A stretch of 64,000 nucleotides of DNA from Cycas panzhihuaensis (taxonomy: Eukaryota; Cycadophyta), in contig CM041465.1 in assembly GCA_023213395.1 (NCBI GenBank), positions 226,245,741 through 226,309,740 of the forward strand. Direction: 5' to 3'. A model generated the notes under the pieces. It ran no database searches. It had not been told where the DNA came from and saw nothing but the letters and a program-made list of their open reading frames with translations. Of the stretch, positions 11,807-21,975 are shown one piece after another. How positions within the stretch are numbered: the first letter of the stretch is position 1; every line of letters begins with the position of its first letter. The position numbers and the translations under genes were made by a program.

Positions 11807-12162
11807 AAATAATGTACATTCCCATTTCATTTCATTTAAGTTCATTAGAATAATTCCTCACATGGAATATTCTATATAAGAATATTCTAGAGAGAGAGAA
11901 TATACTTGGTCAAAGTTCTAGAAGTCCAGGATACTTAAAACATTTATGAGGTGGTTTGAGCACACCAAATTTCATGGGAGCGTGAGTTTGTTGAACCACC
12001 TCCTATGTTTAGACTTAGTGTAGAGTTATAAATATGTAATTGTACCATTCATTCTTTTTAATGAGAATTGGAGAGTTAAGTCTTGTTGACGTATCATCAC
12101 CTCTTGCTTCATTTTGCATGTGATTTATGTTGTAAGGCTAGCTTATATCCCTCATTCTAACA
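11801..12162 (+). repeat. 3' LTR of copia element
   Basis: 362 bp copy of 6408-6778. It lacks an 11 bp segment near its start and has a few substitutions. It is preceded by a short purine tract (ATGGGAGGG) and followed by target duplication CGTAT. Confidence 0.92.
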
Positions 12163-12518
12163 CGTATAGTGCATTTCGGTTCACTTACTCATTTTTTTTA
12201 CTGTGCGTACCTGGTAATGTACTTCTTTTGGGTACATATAGTGTATTTTGGTTCACTTACTCATTTTTTCCATTGTGCGTACCAGGTAACATACCTTTTT
12301 TGGTACGTATAGTGTATTTTGTTGGTATGTATATAAAAAATCTGATTTTTCTGATAGAAGTTTTCTTTATTCTAGTTTTTCTTGCCATGTTATATCTTTT
12401 CCTCTTCTGATTTTCCATATTGCTTATTTATATGATATGAGTTATGGTTATTTTTTCTTGTTTTTTGAATTTTTTGTATTTTTATGTTTACATACGGAAT
12501 TGGATCACATTCCAGTAT
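12163..12518 (-). promoter_or_regulatory. A1 pol-ORF3 spacer with 72 bp tandem repeats
   Basis: Remainder of the A1 spacer to the right of the copia element. A unit of 71-72 bp starts at 12164, 12236 and 12307 (about 2.3 copies), each containing GTATAGTGTATTTTGG-like sequence, TTCACTTACTCATTTTTT and GTGCGTACC. The stretch 12410-12518 matches the reverse complement of 16115-16220, the post-pol sequence of the family A derivative, which fixes it as A1 sequence. A regulatory role is inferred from its position before ORF3. Confidence 0.45.
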
Positions 12519-12604
12519 CAGTATCCTAAAACTAGACTATAGCGCTGTGTAAACCTTGACAAGTGCATTGATTCCACAAGGGAGTGGAATCTAGAAGTTC
12601 AACA
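12519..12604 (+). repeat. Truncated 5' LTR of family A derivative
   Basis: Matches 17201-17285, the end of the 3' LTR, starting CAGTATCCTAAAACTAGACT and ending TCAACA. The preceding ~780 bp of LTR are absent and A1 sequence abuts directly. Confidence 0.75.
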
Positions 12605-12670
12605 TTGGTTCCGTTGCACTGATTCCACAAGGGAGTGGAATCTCCAAGTCAACATTGGTTCCGTTGCCTA
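12565..12670 (+). repeat. Tandem duplication of LTR end plus primer site
   Basis: A ~52 bp unit spanning the last 40 bp of the LTR, its CAACA end and the start of the primer site (TTGGTTCCGTTGC) occurs twice in a row (12565-12616 and 12616-12670), with small differences. Both carry GATTCCACAAGGGAGTGGAA. Confidence 0.8.
12606..12670 (+). other. Primer binding site(s), tRNA-Asp-like
   Basis: TGGTTCCGTTGC follows both copies of the duplicated LTR end (from 12606 and about 12657). It resembles the tRNA-Asp primer site TGGCGCCGTTGCC used by Athila elements (general knowledge) at about 11 of 13 positions. The A1 equivalent at 24218-24230 reads TGGTTTCATTGCC on the - strand. Confidence 0.5.
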
Positions 12671-12793
12671 CGTCCGTTAAGGAGGGACAGGGCCTAGGGG
12701 TTTCAAAGGCAAAAGAATGTGTAAAGGGCAAAGGACCACAGGCGTCGTGATGGCGGGCTGTAACTAAGCCACAGGCAGCCAGGGGACCTTCCA

Positions 12794-14863
12794 ATGCCAC
12801 CTAAGAGGCCTTCAAGGTCGGAAGAGCCCCAGAAGGATACTTCACCCAAGGAAAAGGAGACTAGCAGACAAAGGGCACTAAGATGGTCAAAAGAAGCAAA
12901 ACTCAGAAGGGCGAGGAGGTTAAGTTCGCAAAACAACGAGACTAAGGAACAGTCCGTTGAAGGATCTGAGGCAAGTGGAGCCCAGACACCTCAGGAGGAG
13001 GAAACCCATGGCGAACGCATGGTATTGACACCAGCCCCTATCAGAGATGATTTGTTTAGCCCGGAGTTAGAAGGAAAGCCAAAATTGGATGAAAAGCATA
13101 AAGAGATCTTAACAGAGGGAAGTATACCAGTGGAGGACAGCCCGAAGGACCTAGGTGACAGTGATAAGAAGGCGGAGGAAGGTCCCTCGGCATATTGGGA
13201 AAACAAGCTAACGAGACAGCTTTTTGAAGATTCGACAGAAAGGGGATCGGATCAATCTTACATTACGGTAACACCATTAACTATACAAGTTCCAGGTGTA
13301 GTGGAACCTATACACATAAAAACTCCGTTCAAAAATCCGTTGTTTGGAAAAGATAGTGCAATGTAGTTACTCCCAAAGGCATCCCCAAAGGACTGAGGAG
13401 GAGGAAAGATCACTATCGTGGGGGACATTACAATCTCCCAAGATGGACGACTATAGAGACTTTGGGAAACTAATCTTCAATGATACTTGACGATGAGAGC
13501 ACGTGTATCTATTTGAACCTCATTGATGTCAAAAGATTACAGACGAAGATGAAATCAAAGCACGCTCACAGACGTTGAGAGGAGTACCCTTGGCATGGTA
13601 TAAGGAAACAAACAAGAATGAGCCATGGGTGAAAATTAAGAAAGCATTTGAAGAGAGATTTCAAAAGTTCCGCAGTAATGAAGTCGTCGAAATCGCACTA
13701 CGAGAGATCAGACAGAGGCCGGGAGAATCTGTCCTAACTTACATTAGCCGAATGAAAATTATTGCAGCGAGCATGATCAATGAGACGATAATGGATCATA
13801 ATATGAAGAATTACTTCGTAAGAGGGCTGAATGAGAAGTTGCGAGCCATGATGCATGCTCATCCGTTAAAGTCCTTCAAGAATGCTCAGGATCTGGCATT
13901 AGATTTTGAGATGGAAATGGATGCCCAAGCAGGAGGACAAGATTCCTTGCTGTTAAGATTGCAAGATGAGATTAGAGAATTGAAGCGTAACCAAGATAAT
14001 CGACCCTTCCGCTGTAGGGGTAGCGTAAGAGGAGTCGAATTGGAGGCACTAAGAAAAGAGGTAGCAAGATTGAAAATCAGAAATAACCGGGAAGAAGAAG
14101 AGATGCCCAAAAAGAAAGAACAAACTGGAAGGGTAACCAAGTGGTGCCACATCTGTGAGGAAAACTCACATACCACCCGGAATGTGATTTGAATTTAAAA
14201 CAGGCGACACACCAACAGAGAAGTGGTGCCACATATGTGAGGTTGATATACATACAACCAAGGATTGTTTCTACAATCCTGTGGGGAAAGCATTCTGGAG
14301 GTCGAGGTCGGGAAGAGGCAACCCACCTCGTAATGTGTATACAACGAGGCGCACTGGAACCCTCGAGGAAAAAGCCGATGGGGAGATGCCTCATCTGATT
14401 CGCCTTTGGAAGTCCGAATGCCCGATGAAGCAAGAATACGAGCATGTGCTCAGAGGTGAACTGTGGCCCAAGCGACCACAAAACAGAAGATTGCAAGGGT
14501 AAAGCGAAAGCAACTAACCTAATGACAATCGTGCCAGAAACTAAGAATGTGAAACTACAGAACAAACAGAAAGAGAAATTGGATGAAGGATATCCAAACC
14601 CCCCAACAGAAATGGATCGGTACAAACAAGCGAAACAAGTGTTAGATGGTTTAGTTCGGGAAGAGAATATACTACTGATGGGTAAACCGGAAACGAAAAA
14701 TGTTTATGTTCGGAAAAATAAACAAAAAGAGCAAGAAAAACTACCGGAAGATCTTACAACAAAACCCCAAATGGTGCAAATGGAAGAGTTGTTTAAAGGA
14801 TTACCAGCAGAAGATATTCCCAGAATGTTGCTATTGATGGAGAATCTAGTGAAACAGTTATAG
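12794..14863 (+). pseudogene. Family A gag (derivative copy)
   Basis: Capsid/nucleocapsid gene in broken frames. It starts MPPKRPSRSEEPQKDTSPKE, identical in layout to the A1 start at 24091. The N-terminal part (12794-13366) is basic, then acidic. The central capsid-like part (13575-14190) has GVPLAWYKETN, WVKIKKAFEERFQKF and RPGESVLTYISRM. Several CCHC knuckles follow: CHICEENSHTTRN (about 14147), CHICEVDIHTTKDC (about 14233), a decayed one near 14400, and CGPSDHKTEDC (about 14464-14496). The last part, to 14863, is Lys/Glu-rich. Frameshifts lie near 13375-13575, 14190 and 14440. Confidence 0.75.
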
Positions 14864-14908
14864 TTAACTATTCCTCTGTCTCAAGTTATTGATTGGATCA
14901 AAGGAGGA

Positions 14909-15290
14909 GTGTTACAGAAGGGAATTACCAAAAGTTTGAAACAAGTTATACCATCATTCGACATGGATCCAATGGTAACCATGTCAGTATTGGGAGAAAC
15001 ATTTCCACGGGTAATTGTTGATGGAGGCGCAGCAGTGAACGTGTTACCAGCTGCAACATGGCGTAGATTGGGAAGCCCGAAGCTGGAAGCAGCGACTTAT
15101 TCGCTGAAATTGGCTAATGAACTATTGGTACGACCCATGGGAAAACTGACCAACACCAAGGTGGATGTGGCAGGAATTGTCGTAAAGATCGATTTTACGA
15201 TTGTGGAAACGGAGAAAGGTGCAACTCCCTATCCAGCTTTATTGGGGAGACCATGGCTATACAAAACCCAATGTCTCCAAAGTTGAAGAC
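14909..15290 (+). pseudogene. Family A aspartic protease (derivative copy)
   Basis: Retropepsin-like region. The active site is IVDGGAAVNVLPAATW, with D-G-G-A where most retropepsins have D-S/T-G-A/S. The distal block is YPALLGRPWLYKTQC. The same DGG form is found in A1 and A2, so it is a family trait rather than a mutation of this copy. The frame ends at 15286 with TGA and the linker begins 16 bases later. Confidence 0.75.
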
Positions 15291-15301
15291 GAACCTTCAC
15301 C

Positions 15302-16030
15302 TTGTCAGATGAAGGAAATAAAGTAGTATTACCAATGTTGGGGAAGAACTCCATTGAGGTGATACCTGACAACGGATCAAGTACAACCGTTGTAAGGGAA
15401 GCAACAACTTCTTCATGTGACAAAGAAAACCTCTATCATACTGCGGAGAAGCCTACAACATCGACCCATTACCAGAAAGAAGAACCGACCTATTTTGGAG
15501 AAATTTACAATTCTTCAGATGATGAAAACGAGATGAGATTTGTGGATTATTGGCTACGGGACGATTATGAAGTCAACCCCTCATCCTATAGATGTAACCT
15601 ACTTTCTCGAAATGTGACCGAAATAGTTGCCACTCCAGAAGATAGAAATCATGGAGAATATGTGAAGCCCTTTTATGGAGAACCACTATGTGGAATTTCC
15701 CATTCGAGACATTGTAGAGAACATTGGTTAGGAGAAGATCAATTAAGGGATCATAAGAAGAAATCGACAAAGCATACCACACCAAGGAAAAGACGGAAAA
15801 GGACAAGGCACAACCGCCACGACAAGACATCGCATTTCAAGAAGGATGATCGAGTATGGCTATTCGACAACAAATCCCAAACAACCCAAGGAGAATTAAA
15901 GATGCATTGGAAAGGCCCATATAGGATTGAGAAGGTGTACCAGAACGGCACTATCCAGCTGAAGAAACTATCAGGCCAGCTACTACCTGAAATGGTCAAG
16001 GGTAGTAAACTGAAACCCTATATCAACTAG
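15302..16030 (+). CDS. Fused ORF: protease linker joined to integrase C-terminus
   Basis: An intact 242-codon frame. The first ~130 residues match the A1/A2 linker after protease (EVIPDNGSSTTVV, YFGEIYNSSDDENE, FVDYWLRDDYEV). Around residues 130-160 it enters the first gag-like module (FYGEPLCGISHSRHCREHW) and stops matching it. From about residue 180 it is the integrase C-terminal domain (FKKDDRVWLFDNKSQTT, MHWKGPYRIEKVYQNG, KGSKLKPYIN), which in A1 lies some 3 kb further on, at 17340-17545. A single deletion of RT, RNase H and the integrase core would create it. An RKRRKRTR-type basic stretch lies at the junction. Confidence 0.7.
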   Translation: MSDEGNKVVLPMLGKNSIEVIPDNGSSTTVVREATTSSCDKENLYHTAEKPTTSTHYQKEEPTYFGEIYNSSDDENEMRFVDYWLRDDYEVNPSSYRCNLLSRNVTEIVATPEDRNHGEYVKPFYGEPLCGISHSRHCREHWLGEDQLRDHKKKSTKHTTPRKRRKRTRHNRHDKTSHFKKDDRVWLFDNKSQTTQGELKMHWKGPYRIEKVYQNGTIQLKKLSGQLLPEMVKGSKLKPYIN

Positions 16031-16417
16031 GGTGGAGCAACTTACCAGCCGAATCAGTTGGTTGTACCATATCGTGTTGCATGAAGTTGAGGCAAAATCT
16101 ACTGCCTTGATACCGGAACGTGATTCAGTTCGGTATGTAACATAAAATACAAAAAAATTAAAAAATAGAAAAACAACTGTAACTCATATCATACAAACAA
16201 GCAATATGGTGAAGCATGGAGGAAAGATATCATCATAATCAAGGGATAGTCAAACAAAACAAAGCACCAATAGATGAGGATTTATTAACCAAGAATGGCG
16301 ACCAAGCGGAGAGAGGCAAGCAGGAGCGCCTTTAGAATGAGAGGGGAGGAATACCCCAAATTTTGAATTTTTTGTTGAGCAAGGATGCTCAACCCAATCA
16401 TGTTGACCCAGGATAGA

Positions 16418-17285
16418 TGTTGGGACATATTGTGACACATAGGCCTCGAGGAAGACGGAATACAAGCTTGTATTGACCAAAGGAATGCAAGTACGGACCG
16501 TATGGAGGTACGCACAAGGCGAAACAACGGAAAAACCAAAGATTCAGGTACGATGATGTGCATACCGAACGGGCAGTCGTACCACAAATACGCATCAAGA
16601 GCGTAACGTAACCGAACCAAGCGCACGCATGACAAGACGGGACCGTGGAGGCCCCGAGAAGTCGCTGCACGACGCATTTTACGTCACGACCTAAAGAGAC
16701 ATTAGTTAAAGTGTATAACTAATGATTAAAGTGAAAGGGTACCTTGGTGACAAAAGGTATGGTTATGACTTTGGGTCATAACCTTTCATCCAAAAGGCAT
16801 CAAAGGGACATATTTAATGGTGCTTTGAGGACCATTCCAAAGGTGAGAGCCGAGTTATTCATTCCTATGTCATGTGCTCGAGGGTGAGAGCCGGATATCA
16901 CTGCACGCAAAGGTGCAGGAGACAAGACGCATGATGACCGATTGGAGCATGAATGTATGATAAGTACCATCCGGTACGCATATGTAATGTATGATCAGAT
17001 GTCTTCTTTGGAATGCTCAGAATGCATTCCACAATGTAAATGAACTATTGAATTAATAAAAGAAAGAGTTACGTGGAAATTGGTGTATGCTTGATGTTGT
17101 GATGATGATTTGCTGAAGTATGTATTGATTGCATCTTCATGTACCATTCTGTGAATTATATATGGAATGTATGGGGAATGTATGTGAATAACCATGTTGA
17201 CAGTATCCTAAAACTAGACTATAGTGCTGTGTAAACCTTGACAAGTGCATTGATTCCACAAGGGAGTGGAATCTAGAAGTCAACA
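16418..17285 (+). repeat. 3' LTR of family A derivative
   Basis: 868 bp, starts TGTTGGGACATATTG and ends AAGTCAACA, the same ends as the A1 LTRs read on their own strand. Length is within 2 bp of the A1 3' LTR. The U3 part (16480-16620) holds GGTACGCACA, CAGGTACG, GCATACCG and GTCGTACC, so it shares the A1 motif. Confidence 0.85.
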
Positions 17286-18660
17286 GACTCACCTCAATTT
17301 CATGCAACATGTTATGATACAACCAACTGATCCGGCTGGTAATTCCTTCATCCTAGCTGACGTATGGTTTCAATTGGCTACCATCCACTCGAGTTGGTCA
17401 CAATGGTTCATTGATTTCTCGGAGTTGTACTAACCTGTTTTCAAAGATCTGTTCTGCAATATAGGGTCCTAGCCATCTCTTCTTGAGTTTCTCGGGGTGT
17501 GTTTTGAATTTGCTGTCATAAAGGAGAACTTGGTCGCCTTCTTTGAACTGTGGTCTGCGTAGGTGCCGATCATGCCATGCATTTTGTTGCTATTTTTCTA
17601 TGCTTTGTAACCATTTGGCCATATACCTTTTTTCTTCAAGTCTTACTAATTCTTCTAATTTCCGTCGTAAGGAGTGGAAGTCGTCCAATCGACATTGCAT
17701 TGTGGTTCTTAGACTTGGTATCTCAAACTCAATCGGAAGGATGGCCTTGGTTCCATAAACCAACTGAAATGGTGTTTGCCTTGTCGATCTTTTATACGTC
17801 GTTCTGAAGGCCTATAGTATTGACGGTAGTTTCTCGACCCAGTCCGATCTTCCTACGTCACAAATCTTTCGTAGACAATTCTCAATAATCTTATTCGAGC
17901 TTTCCGCTTGCTCGTTAGCCCTTGGGTAATACGGTGTGGATTTTCGATGGCTAATCATGAAGGTTGATGTTAATATCCCTATAGTCTAATTGAGAAAATA
18001 GATCCCTTGATCACTTACGATTTCCAATGGGCATCCAAATTGTGTAATGATCACTTTGTATAGAAATTGTGCCATACTTTCTGAATCTACTTTTCTTAAG
18101 GCTTGAGCTTTCACCCATTTGGTCATGTAATCTGTTGCCACTAGAATAAATCGAGCTTGAGATCGTCGGGTGACCGGTTTGATTGGTCGAACGGAATTGA
18201 GTCCCCATTTCTCGAATGGTGCCAAAGGTAGGATTGGGTGGAGGGGTTGGAAATCTTGTTGATTAGGTTTCCCAACCTTTTGACAATAATCGCATGCTTG
18301 AATCCATTTTCTCACATCTTTAAACATTGATGGCCACCAGAATCCTGACATTAGGATTTTTCTCCAAGTCGCCAATTTTCCTGTGTCCTCCTGCTACGCC
18401 TTCATGTGCTTGGGCCATAACTTGATTAACTTCGTGTGGCCCTATGCATTGACGTAATACTTCATCTAGTCCTAATTTGTATAATTCTCCCTTAATCAAT
18501 TGATATGGTTCTGCCTTTCTCACGAAATTCCGTTGTTCCGTTCGATTCAATTCTAGTGGCACTTCCCCTGTTGCTAAGTATTCTGGTATTCCGTCATACC
18601 AATCTGTTGGCACTGCCTCTACGCTAAATAATGCTTTTGGTACCCCTGTAGCTTTTTATC
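17286..18660 (-). pseudogene. A1 integrase
   Basis: Integrase of the Tat/Athila type, no chromodomain. On the - strand: zinc region CIGPHEVNQVMAQAHEG (18390-18470) and ACDYCQKVGKP (18270-18300), then core PFEKWGLNSVRPIKP (18170-18215), where the first catalytic Asp appears to be Asn. Next come ATDYMTKWV (18110-18140), GCPLEIVSDQG (about 18000-18035) and YYPRANEQAESSNK (about 17890-17940). The C-terminal domain has FKEGDQVLLYDSKFKT and KRWLGPYIAEQIFEN (17440-17545). Several stops and at least one frameshift interrupt it. The post-pol sequence continues to 17286, where the derivative inserted. Confidence 0.88.
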
Positions 18661-19150
18661 CGTTTGTAATTTTTGATAATTGATCCGGTATAATGTGAGC
18701 TTTCCCTGGTTTCATAATGATTTTAAATGAAAATTCTTGAAATAACATTAGCCACCTGCTAATCTATCCTCTCATTATGGGTTAGTTTACTAAGTACATC
18801 AGTGCTTGGTGGTTGACGAAAAATAAGAATGGGTTTGACAATAGATAATGTTGGAATTTTTGCAATGCATACACCATTCCAAGTGCTTCTCTTTCGGTTG
18901 TGGTGTAATTTTGTCCCGCCTTTGTAAGTTTCTGACTTGCAAAATATATAGGATGGTCCATTTTATCATCACTTGGTTGTGCTAATACACATTCGATGGT
19001 ATACTGTGAGGCGTTGACGTGTACATGGAAGATTTTTTTCCAATCGGGGAATCGCAGTATGGGTGTTGCGATTATGGCCTTTTTTAGTGCCTCAAATGCC
19101 TGTTTTTGCTCTTCACTCCATTCCCATTCAACATCCTTTTTCAACAATTC
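18661..19150 (-). pseudogene. A1 RNase H
   Basis: Ty3/gypsy RNase H directly after RT. Visible blocks are WSEEQKQAFEALKKAI (connection), FHVHVNASQYTIECVLAQ, YTTTEREALGMVYALQKF and FFVNHQALMYLVN. Two acidic active-site positions look changed (HVNAS for HVDAS, VNH for VDH), both fitting G-to-A changes. Stops follow after 18782. It is not functional as read. Confidence 0.85.
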
Positions 19151-19199
19151 TTCGAGGGGTCCCGATATTTATGCATACCCCCTAATGAATTTTCTATAA

Positions 19200-20040
19200 T
19201 AACCGATTATCCCAAGAATCCTTTCAACTGCTTCCTCGTGAACTGCACCGGAAAATGCAGAATTGTAGATGTCTTGGCTGGGTCTGTTAATAATCCTTCT
19301 TTACTCACTATATGACCCAACAAGTTTCCAAATGGTATCGAAAAGGTACGCTTCTTTGAATTTAAACATAATTTATTTTCACATGTTTGCAACATTTCTC
19401 TGAGGTTCTCCATATGATTTTTCATAAATTCGTACAACGTCCAATCATCCAAGAATACTGCCACTTTCTCACCAATCATTTTGCAGAATATGTTAATTAC
19501 TATCCTCTGAAAAGTGGCTGGAGCGTTTGTAAGACCAAAGGGTATCACCTTGTATGCATATGTTTCCCATTATGTTATAAACGTTGTTTTTGCTTGATCC
19601 TCAGGGGCGATTTGTACTTGATTATATCCACTAAACCCATCGGTGAAGGAATATATTTCGTTTCCTCCCACAGCTTCCAAAATATTCTCTGTAAAAGGTA
19701 ATGGGAAGGGATCCTTTTTAGTTACTTTGTTCAGTTGTCTGTAATCCACACAAACACGTATTTTTCCATTCTTTTTCGGAACAACTACTACAGAGCTTAC
19801 CCATTCGTTGTAGTCAATTTTATAAATATACCCTGCTTCCAACATTTTATCTAACTCCGCCTTTACCTTTTCTTTGTATTTGGGATTCATCCGGTATGGT
19901 CTCTACTTTACTGGTTTGGCTCCTTCGACTAAGTCGATATGGTGCATCCCAATCTTTGGGGGAATGCCTTTAAGGTCCTCATACGACCATTTGAACACGT
20001 CACAAAACTCTTCAAATAATTGATGGGCTATTGCTATTGT
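19200..20040 (-). pseudogene. A1 reverse transcriptase
   Basis: RT of the Ty3/gypsy type in the same frame as the upstream linker. Blocks are [83 protein letters not shown] and the catalytic VAVFLDDWTLY (about 19440-19470), then CLNSKKRTF and LLGHIVSKEGL. A stop lies between 19548 and 19570. Confidence 0.9.
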
Positions 20041-20049
20041 TTGATCATC

Positions 20050-20300
20050 CTAATAATCTCCAATCCGAATGGTTTTGGGTTCCTCCTTACTTCCAACATT
20101 AATTTCGGTTGTTTTTAGTCTTGTTATTCTAATATCTTTTTTACCTCTAGTTTTATGGGCAAGGGTGTTTTCTATTTTTTTTTTGCCAAAATTTATCTCC
20201 ACAGGGTAATGAGGAATTTCTTCTTTTCCTCCATCCTCCAATTCTTCTTCCTCCTTCTGTACGGATGACATGGCTCTTTGCTCTAGGTTCATACTTAATT
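20050..20300 (-). pseudogene. A1 linker between gag-like modules and RT
   Basis: An 80-codon stretch in frame with both the gag-like modules and RT. It is rich in Lys and Glu (KEEEELEDGGKEEIPHYPVE, NFGKKKIENTLAHKT). It aligns in position with the 47700-47880 part of A2 but shows no domain I recognise. A stop follows at 20050, then FEEFCDVFKWSYEDLKG leads into RT. Confidence 0.5.
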
Positions 20301-20339
20301 TCCTAATAACCTTGAGTATCTTATCATTGTTTTTATCTT

Positions 20340-20765
20340 CCGATGAATGTAAGAAAGTTTTTATAAAGGATTTTTTGAGGTTTTCCTATGTTGTATCTAA
20401 GTTTCGTTCTTTCCCCAAGAACTAATCCCTTGCCACCTGACCTAAGGTGTGGTAGAAAAGGTTGCTCCATGTTTTTTTTGGTAGACTCAAGGATATCCAT
20501 TATTGTTTGCACTTTTGAATATGTTTATTGGGGCATTCTCCTACATAGAATAATGGGATATTTAATTGCTTTGGATAGTCAAATCGTGTTCTAAATGCTG
20601 ATTGTAGTTCCTTCCATCCTTGGAAGGTAGCTTGGTGGGCTAGGTACCAATACCATGTCATCCCTTGCAAGGTTAGTATTAGATCTGTTTATCATTGACT
20701 TTTGTCCAAATTTCCCTCTTCTATCGAATTCTCTATACAATGAGTAAGATGGTTAGTTCCATATA
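20340..20765 (-). pseudogene. Two gag-like modules between protease and RT (A1)
   Basis: Read in one frame with stops at former Trp codons. Module 1 has HLTHCIENSIEEGNLDKSQ, then LTLQGMTWYWYLAH and GWKELQSAFRTRFD (about 20570-20760). Module 2 has WSNLFYHTLGQVARD, FLGKERNLDTT and ENLKKSFIKTF (about 20350-20460). Both copy the Retrotrans_gag-type pattern L-x-G-x-A-x-x-W...TW-x-x-L-x-x-x-F-x-x-x-F. The element also has a true gag at its 5' end. A2 keeps the same two modules at the same place (47925-48345), so this is a family feature. The role is unknown. Confidence 0.55.
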
Positions 20766-21600
20766 GTTGATCCCCATAAAAATGTTTGAAATAATCCCCA
20801 ATGTATGTTTCGAAGTTCCTTTCCTCGGGGATGGTTATCCTACTACCTAGACTTGAGTCTCTAGGGATATGTTCCGTTTGTTCTCTTTCCATTTTCTCGG
20901 ATTTAGCGCCAACATTTGGAAATGACAGATTGCTGGGTGCGTGCACCTCTAAAGAAGATGAGGAAGGATTGCTACTTCGTTCCCCGCTGTAATAGGGGTG
21001 GGGATAGGTAATCTACCTTAGGACCCACACCTAGGGCAGAGGAGGGGTTAGGGTTAGTATTAGATATTATAGAATTATAAAATAAATTAGGTGTACTAGA
21101 AATAAGGGGGTTTAGGTCTAGGGTTAAGTTGTTATTATTCTCTATACTATTTTCTATCCTATTGTTAGTCCCCATATACTCAAAAGATTTTAAATTATTG
21201 TCAATGTCATCAGTTACATATTTAGAAAGCAAATTGTATCTATAGGAAGGAGAATTGACTTCATAAGCATCTTGTAACCAATAATCTACGAATTTCATTG
21301 CATTTTTGTCGTCAAAAGAATTGTAGATCTCCCCGAAGTAGGTTGGTTCCGTTTCTTGGAAGTTGATCATCTTAGTTGGCTCTTCAATGGTATGGTATAA
21401 GTTTCCTTCATCAAACGAGGATGTTGTCTTTTCACTCACAATAGTTGTGCTTGAACCATCATTTGGTATCACTTCAATAGAATTTTTTCCTAGCATTGGA
21501 AGGACCACTTCATTCCCACCATCAAACAATGTAAAGGTTACGTCTCTCCAATTCTGGAGACATTGGGTTTTGTACAACCATGGTCTTCCCAACAAGGTTA
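20766..21600 (-). pseudogene. A1 linker after protease
   Basis: Low-complexity, acidic and Asn/Ser-rich linker in the pol polyprotein. Conserved blocks shared with A2 and the derivative are NEVVLPMLGKNSIEVIP, SSTTIV, NLYHTIEEPT, YFGEIYNS, FVDYWLQDAYEV and YRYNLLSKYV. The Asn-rich stretch about 21060-21180 is specific to this copy. A frameshift lies near 20960. I recognise no domain. Confidence 0.55.
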
Positions 21601-21975
21601 GATAGGGTGTTGCACTTTTTTCCGTTTCTATAATCATAAAATCAATTCTTATGGCAATCCCTGCCACATCCACCTTGATGTTGGCGAGTTTCCCTACTGG
21701 TCTCACCAATAATTCATTTGCCAATTTCAACAAATAAGTTACCGCTTCCAGTTTTGGGCTTCCCAGCTTTCACCATGTCAAGGTTGGTAGTACATTTATA
21801 GCGGCTCCTCCATCCACAATTACCCCCAAAAATTTCTCTCCTAACATAGTGATTGCTACCATTAGATCCATGTCGAAGGATGGCATTATCTTCTTTAAAC
21901 TCTTAGTGGCTTCTCATTGCTGTAGTATCCCTGCTTTGATCCAATCTATCACTCTGCATAAGGGAATTGTTAATT
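21601..21975 (-). pseudogene. A1 aspartic protease
   Basis: Active site IVDGGAAINVLPTLTW on the - strand (about 21780-21830), then LKLANELLVRPVGKL, IETEKSATPYLTLLGRPWL and YKTQCLQNW. It has the family D-G-G-A variant of the retropepsin active site. A stop replaces the Trp after TLT, so the long frame begins at 21733. Confidence 0.78.

Larger units (their letters stand above)
6408..12162 (+). mobile_element. Ty1/copia retrotransposon, full length, inactive
   Basis: Complete + strand element with LTRs 6408-6778 (371 bp) and 11801-12162 (362 bp), ends TGTTAGAAAT...ATTCTAACA, and a perfect target duplication CGTAT at 6403-6407 and 12163-12167. The primer site directly follows the left LTR and GGGAGGG precedes the right LTR. 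Domain order gag, protease, integrase, RT, RNase H is copia. The LTRs differ by one 11 bp indel and few substitutions, so it is younger than its host element. Coding is broken by a frameshift and four stops. The lineage may be Tork-like, but I cannot settle that. Confidence 0.95.
12519..17285 (+). mobile_element. Family A deletion derivative, opposite orientation, inside A1
   Basis: A + strand relative of A1 inserted into it. The 3' LTR (16418-17285) is complete, but only the last ~86 bp of the 5' LTR remain (12519-12604). Gag and protease are present. RT, RNase H and the integrase core are missing, so the protease linker runs straight into the integrase C-terminus at 15302-16030. ORF3 is reduced to a short remnant before 16418. 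It would depend on other copies for RT and integrase. No target duplication can be read because the left end is deleted; the right flank is GACTC. Confidence 0.8.
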
